Assembly (NCBI RefSeq): GCF_000739915.1
Contig: NZ_BBJT01000006.1
Coordinates: forward strand, 334,143-398,142
DNA length: 64,000 nt
Origin: Paenibacillus chitinolyticus NBRC 15660
GTDB taxonomy: Bacteria > Bacillota > Bacilli > Paenibacillales > NBRC-103111
Direction of reading: 5' to 3'
In this document: positions 61,412-64,000 of the stretch, piece after piece
How the letters are laid out: the number at the start of each line of letters is the position of its first letter
How positions within the stretch are numbered: position 1 is the first letter of the stretch
Position numbers and translations under genes: made by a program
Notes under the pieces: model-generated
Told to the model about the DNA's origin: nothing
Seen by the model: only the letters and a program-made list of their open reading frames with translations
Databases searched by the model: none

Positions 61412-62258
61412 CCCCTTTCATCACGTGCATATCAAGCAGTTTGATCAACGTTGTCCGCATGTCTTTGCGGGCCACGACCTTGTCCACCTGTCCGCGCAGA
61501 AGGTTGAATTCCGCGGTTTGGAAGTTGTCGGGCAGTTTCTGCCTGATCGTCTGCTCGATGACACGCCGGCCGGTAAAGCCGAACGATGCCGCGGGTTCCG
61601 CGATAATAATATCGCCGAGCATGGCAAAGCTTGCCGAAACCCCTCCGAAGGTCGGATCGGTAATGACGGAGACAAACAAGCCGCCTTCTTCGTCCAGCTT
61701 CTGAATAGCCGCGCTCGTTTTAGCCATTTGCATCAGACTGAGAATGCTCTCCTGCATACGGGCTCCGCCCGAAGTCGAAAACAGAATGAGCGGATACTTC
61801 TTCTGGATGGCGCTCTCGATGGCGCGCGTCAGCTTCTCGCCGACGACGGAACCGAGGGAGCCGCCCATAAAGTCAAAACTCATCGCGCCAAAGACGACCG
61901 GATATCCGCCGATCGTACCTTCACCGGTAACGACGGCATCCTTCAGGCCGGTCTTGTCCTTCGCTTTGGTGATTTTATTCTCGTAATCCGGAAAACCGAG
62001 CGGATCTTCCGAAACCATGTTCTCGTCATACTCGAACAGACGCCCTTCATCGAGGGTCATCGTCATACGTTCCATCGCATTTAATTTGTAATGATAATTG
62101 CAGGACGTACAGACTTTCAAGTTCTTCTCAAGCTCTTTACTGTATTGAATAGTTCCGCAGCGCGGACATTTATTCATCAGCCCTTCGGGTATATCGCGTT
62201 TCGCTTTCTCGGAAGGGATAGTTGCATATTTGCGTTTCTGAAAAAGATCCTTTAGCAC
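61392..62258 (-). CDS. accD: Acetyl-CoA carboxylase carboxyltransferase subunit beta
   Basis: The 288-residue subunit begins with a zinc ribbon: [16 protein letters not shown] with a CxxC, and VCTSCNYH with the second CxxC. The carboxyltransferase body reads [37 protein letters not shown] and [20 protein letters not shown]. It forms the heterotetramer with AccA. It is upstream of accA with a 20-nt overlap. Confidence 0.97.
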   Translation of the reverse strand: MLKDLFQKRKYATIPSEKAKRDIPEGLMNKCPRCGTIQYSKELEKNLKVCTSCNYHYKLNAMERMTMTLDEGRLFEYDENMVSEDPLGFPDYENKITKAKDKTGLKDAVVTGEGTIGGYPVVFGAMSFDFMGGSLGSVVGEKLTRAIESAIQKKYPLILFSTSGGARMQESILSLMQMAKTSAAIQKLDEEGGLFVSVITDPTFGGVSASFAMLGDIIIAEPAASFGFTGRRVIEQTIRQKLPDNFQTAEFNLLRGQVDKVVARKDMRTTLIKLLDMHVMKGDANYGG

Positions 62259-62341
62259 ATTTGCACCTCTCTGGCTTACAATTTCCGCTCCAGCCGTTCG
62301 CTGCGGAGGTTTCGTAAAACACGCCTTCGCAACCGCTGCGG

Positions 62342-62530
62342 TCAGCGATGTAAAATGGTGTTGAGTACTTCTTGAACCTCTTCCACTTCACCCTCGGGAA
62401 CCACGATTTCAAATTGGTTCTTGGTCATGGAGATTGCTCTGATTTGGACCAGAAACCCCTCCTCCGACAGGCGTTGCTTTATACGCTCCGCAATTTTGGC
62501 GGTGGGGGCAATATAAATCACGGTCCACAT
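62342..62530 (-). CDS. Small conserved protein (62 residues) upstream of accD
   Basis: The ATG at 62530 follows GAGGAGGTATATCCCC, a strong ribosome site. The product has a beta-alpha-beta pattern: WTVIYIAPTAKIAERIKQRL, SEEGFLVQIRAISM, QFEIVVPEGEVEEVQEVLNT. It resembles DUF2007-like small signal-transducing domains in size and secondary structure. That is a weak assignment. It precedes accD by 83 bp and could be the first gene of the acc operon. Confidence 0.65.
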   Translation of the reverse strand: MWTVIYIAPTAKIAERIKQRLSEEGFLVQIRAISMTKNQFEIVVPEGEVEEVQEVLNTILHR

Positions 62531-62830
62531 GGGGATATACCTCCTCAACAGTACCCGGGTAAAATGGATAGCGCCAAAATGAAAATGACGCGGCAGCGTA
62601 TCTCTAGCCTTCACTTTCCGTTCTCTCAAGTCTATACAATGGAATAATGATAACACAACCTCTAATTTTACCGCAAGGAAGGGTTGTCTTCCACAGGAGG
62701 ACGCGGATGAATTTACATCGGTTACGAGGAATGGAAAAAGAAGGATTAAATAAGCCGCATTGCCGCGTTCATAGCCCGGATACCAAGGCATTTCCCTCTG
62801 TAAAATATTCCCTGGACCGCATCTCCCGAC
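62531..62830 (-). other. Spacer with probable promoter of the acc operon
   Basis: Between the pgpA terminator and the small gene, the minus strand is AT-rich near 62630-62670 with TATCAT and TATAGA as possible -10 elements. No -35 was convincing. Nothing else is recognised in this stretch. Confidence 0.3.
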
Positions 62831-62870
62831 AAAAAAAACTTCCCACGCCCACGGGCTGGTGAAGTTTTTG
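62831..62870. terminator. Terminator downstream of pgpA
   Basis: AACTTCACCAGCCC and GGGCGTGGGAAGTT pair on the minus strand around a short loop, followed by eight T residues (62838-62831). The plus-strand side also has a short T run. Confidence 0.8.
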
Positions 62871-62964
62871 TGAATCGGACACGCGGACGCTATCGCCGCG
62901 GTCCCGACCGTTTCGCCGAGACGGCGTTCGACCGTTCGGACACCTGCCGCGGATAAAATCCGGG

Positions 62965-63515
62965 CTATGCAGGCTCTTTCGTATCCGCACCGATCACGCT
63001 GGTCTCGCTGGTCACGCCGGTTTCGCAAAGTTCCGCGAAATAAGCCGAAACGGGTTTGTTTTGATGAGCGATTCTGGCGGATGCCGCTGCGGCCAGCCCG
63101 GCCACGAGATCGTCGAGAAACACGTGAATCTCCTGCCGATGGTCGTTAAGATCGCGGATAACGCCGATTTTCTGCTTATCCAGGAGCCGAAGCTCGTCAG
63201 TCCGATCATACCATACACATGTACAATTCCCAAAGCCAGCGTCTCGTCCACCCCGTACAGGGGCTCGTCCGCTTCCAAAATGCTTTGCAGCGGTTCGGGA
63301 AGAAGCTTGCGTTCCGCCAGCTCGTCCAGTGCGATACCGGTCATCAGGGTGTACTGTACTTCGCGTTTGGCAAGCACCGTAATCACGCTCTCCAGACAAA
63401 CCTCTGTAGTCAAAGCCTTGTTATACGGCTTCTGAAGCTGGAGAACAATTTCGGCAATACTTTCCGCGGTCACACCTCTTTCCCGCAGCATTTGCAGCAC
63501 CAGTTCTGCGCTCAT
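62965..63515 (-). pseudogene. pgpA: Phosphatidylglycerophosphatase A-like gene with one frameshift
   Basis: The frame starting at ATG 63515 encodes the N-terminal PgpA half (VEYTLMTGIALDELAERK-like segment, ADEPLYGVDETLALGIVHVY, GMIGLTSFG). At about 63203 the family continuation LDKQKIGVIRDLNDHRQEIH, VFLDDLVAGLAAAASARIAH appears in the next frame, ending at 62965. One missing base in GGCTCCTGG (for example a lost T from GGCTTCCTGG) would restore an uninterrupted protein of about 183 residues. The intact enzyme would dephosphorylate phosphatidylglycerophosphate. Real inactivation and sequence error are both possible. Confidence 0.75.
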
Positions 63516-63608
63516 GCCTCATTCATCCCATATCCGGCTGTTACCGCGCGGCCGCGGACAGGCTGCAGCTTTTGGCGGTTTTACAAATGTATGACGGAAA
63601 AAGGAGGA

Positions 63609-64000
63609 TTATTTCACCTTCACACAATCTTTGCCCATCAGCTGTTCGATGGAACGAAACAGCTCGGGAGAAGGCTTGACGCGGTATTGGCCGCTCAAAG
63701 CCAGCAGCCGCTGGGTGCGCTCGTAGAACAGCGCGACCTCCAGCGGGCCCGCGTGAAGCTGCAGCAGCTCCTGCAGCTTCACAAGGTTGTGCGGCTCTTC
63801 CATATGAGCCGCAATCTTGACGTACACCCGCTGCCGGGACGTCCCGGCGGGTGTGCCCTGCGCGGCGGGGCGCCCTGACTCATCCGCAGGCTTGGCTGCG
63901 GATGAGCGCTGCGGGGCCCCACTGCCGCGGTCTGCGGCTCGCCCGGACGAGCCGGGCTGCCCCGCGTTGGCGCCGGTCGAGCCCGCGTGAGCGCTGGCTC
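63609..64000 (-). CDS. dnaE: DNA polymerase III subunit alpha, C-terminal end (partial)
   Basis: The frame is open to the window edge and ends at 63609. The last ~75 residues read VYVKIAAHMEEPHNLVKLQE, LLQLHAGPLEVALFYERTQR and YRVKPSPELFRSIEQLMG, the typical end of DnaE. Before it lies a Gly/Ala/Ser-rich linker of at least 55 residues, longer than I would expect for Bacillus DnaE. pgpA starts 93 bp downstream. Confidence 0.85.
   Translation of the reverse strand, partial: ASAHAGSTGANAGQPGSSGRAADRGSGAPQRSSAAKPADESGRPAAQGTPAGTSRQRVYVKIAAHMEEPHNLVKLQELLQLHAGPLEVALFYERTQRLLALSGQYRVKPSPELFRSIEQLMGKDCVKVK

Overview
The window is a contiguous chromosomal segment of a GC-rich Bacillota, most likely Paenibacillaceae (Paenibacillus or a close relative). 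The evidence is protein-level resemblance to Bacillus and Paenibacillus families, an S-layer-homology surface protein, an ABC sugar importer without its own ATPase, WYL and MocR-type regulators, and a Bacillus-like core order on the minus strand: dnaE, pgpA, accD, accA, pyk, ybgC-like, fxsA, then citZ, icd, mdh, fumarase, phoR, phoP. No tRNA, rRNA, CRISPR array, IS element or integrase was seen.

Layout. 0-8 kb: a MocR regulator cut by the left edge, a DUF4272 protein, a WYL regulator with a DinB protein, an ECF sigma factor paired with a degenerate signal-peptidase-like membrane protein, and a GapB-type dehydrogenase. 7.8-16.1 kb: one probable operon (amidase, solute-binding lipoprotein, two sugar-ABC permeases, HlyD-type adaptor) beside a two-component system with its own lipoprotein. 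16.3-22.4 kb: a 2028-residue SLH-anchored adhesin with a beta-propeller and 13 cadherin-like repeats. 22.7-24.7 kb: a GNAT gene coupled to three tail-collar-domain genes with no other phage genes. 24.9-25.5 kb: a small AT-rich gene pair. 25.7-34.1 kb: a translationally coupled surface-glycosylation operon (GT39, GT2, GtrA, GalU, DUF4405 protein) divergent from a two-component system. 34.1-38.1 kb: an unknown two-domain protein, then cydA-cydB with an unannotated small CydS-type subunit. 38.5-40.7 kb: a Gfo/Idh/MocA oxidoreductase divergent from an AraC regulator. 40.7-41.1 kb: non-coding tandem repeats. 41.3-52.2 kb: phoP, phoR, fumarase, a deacetylase and YfbR-type nucleotidase, then mdh-icd-citZ. 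52.4-56.1 kb: ppx and ppk convergent with overlapping ends. 56.5-64 kb: an AI-2E-type membrane protein, then fxsA, thioesterase, pyk, accA, accD, a small protein, a frameshifted pgpA and the dnaE C-terminus.

How it fits together. Central carbon metabolism (accDA, pyk, citZ-icd-mdh, class I fumarase, gapB) and phosphate control dominate the right half. PhoP-box direct repeats with exact 11-bp spacing lie upstream of phoP (four boxes), phoR (two) and ppk (two), linking polyphosphate synthesis to the Pho regulon. The left half is cell-surface oriented: S-layer adhesin, collar-domain proteins, surface glycosyltransferases, a wall amidase and envelope-type sensors.

The less described elements are the GNAT/triple-collar operon, the ECF sigma plus S26-like protein lacking the expected catalytic lysine and carrying an extra C-terminal domain, and the amidase-importer-adaptor operon. 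Two genes (pgpA and the DUF4405 gene) look frameshifted; these could be real or sequence errors. All family assignments are from recognition of sequence motifs, without database searches.
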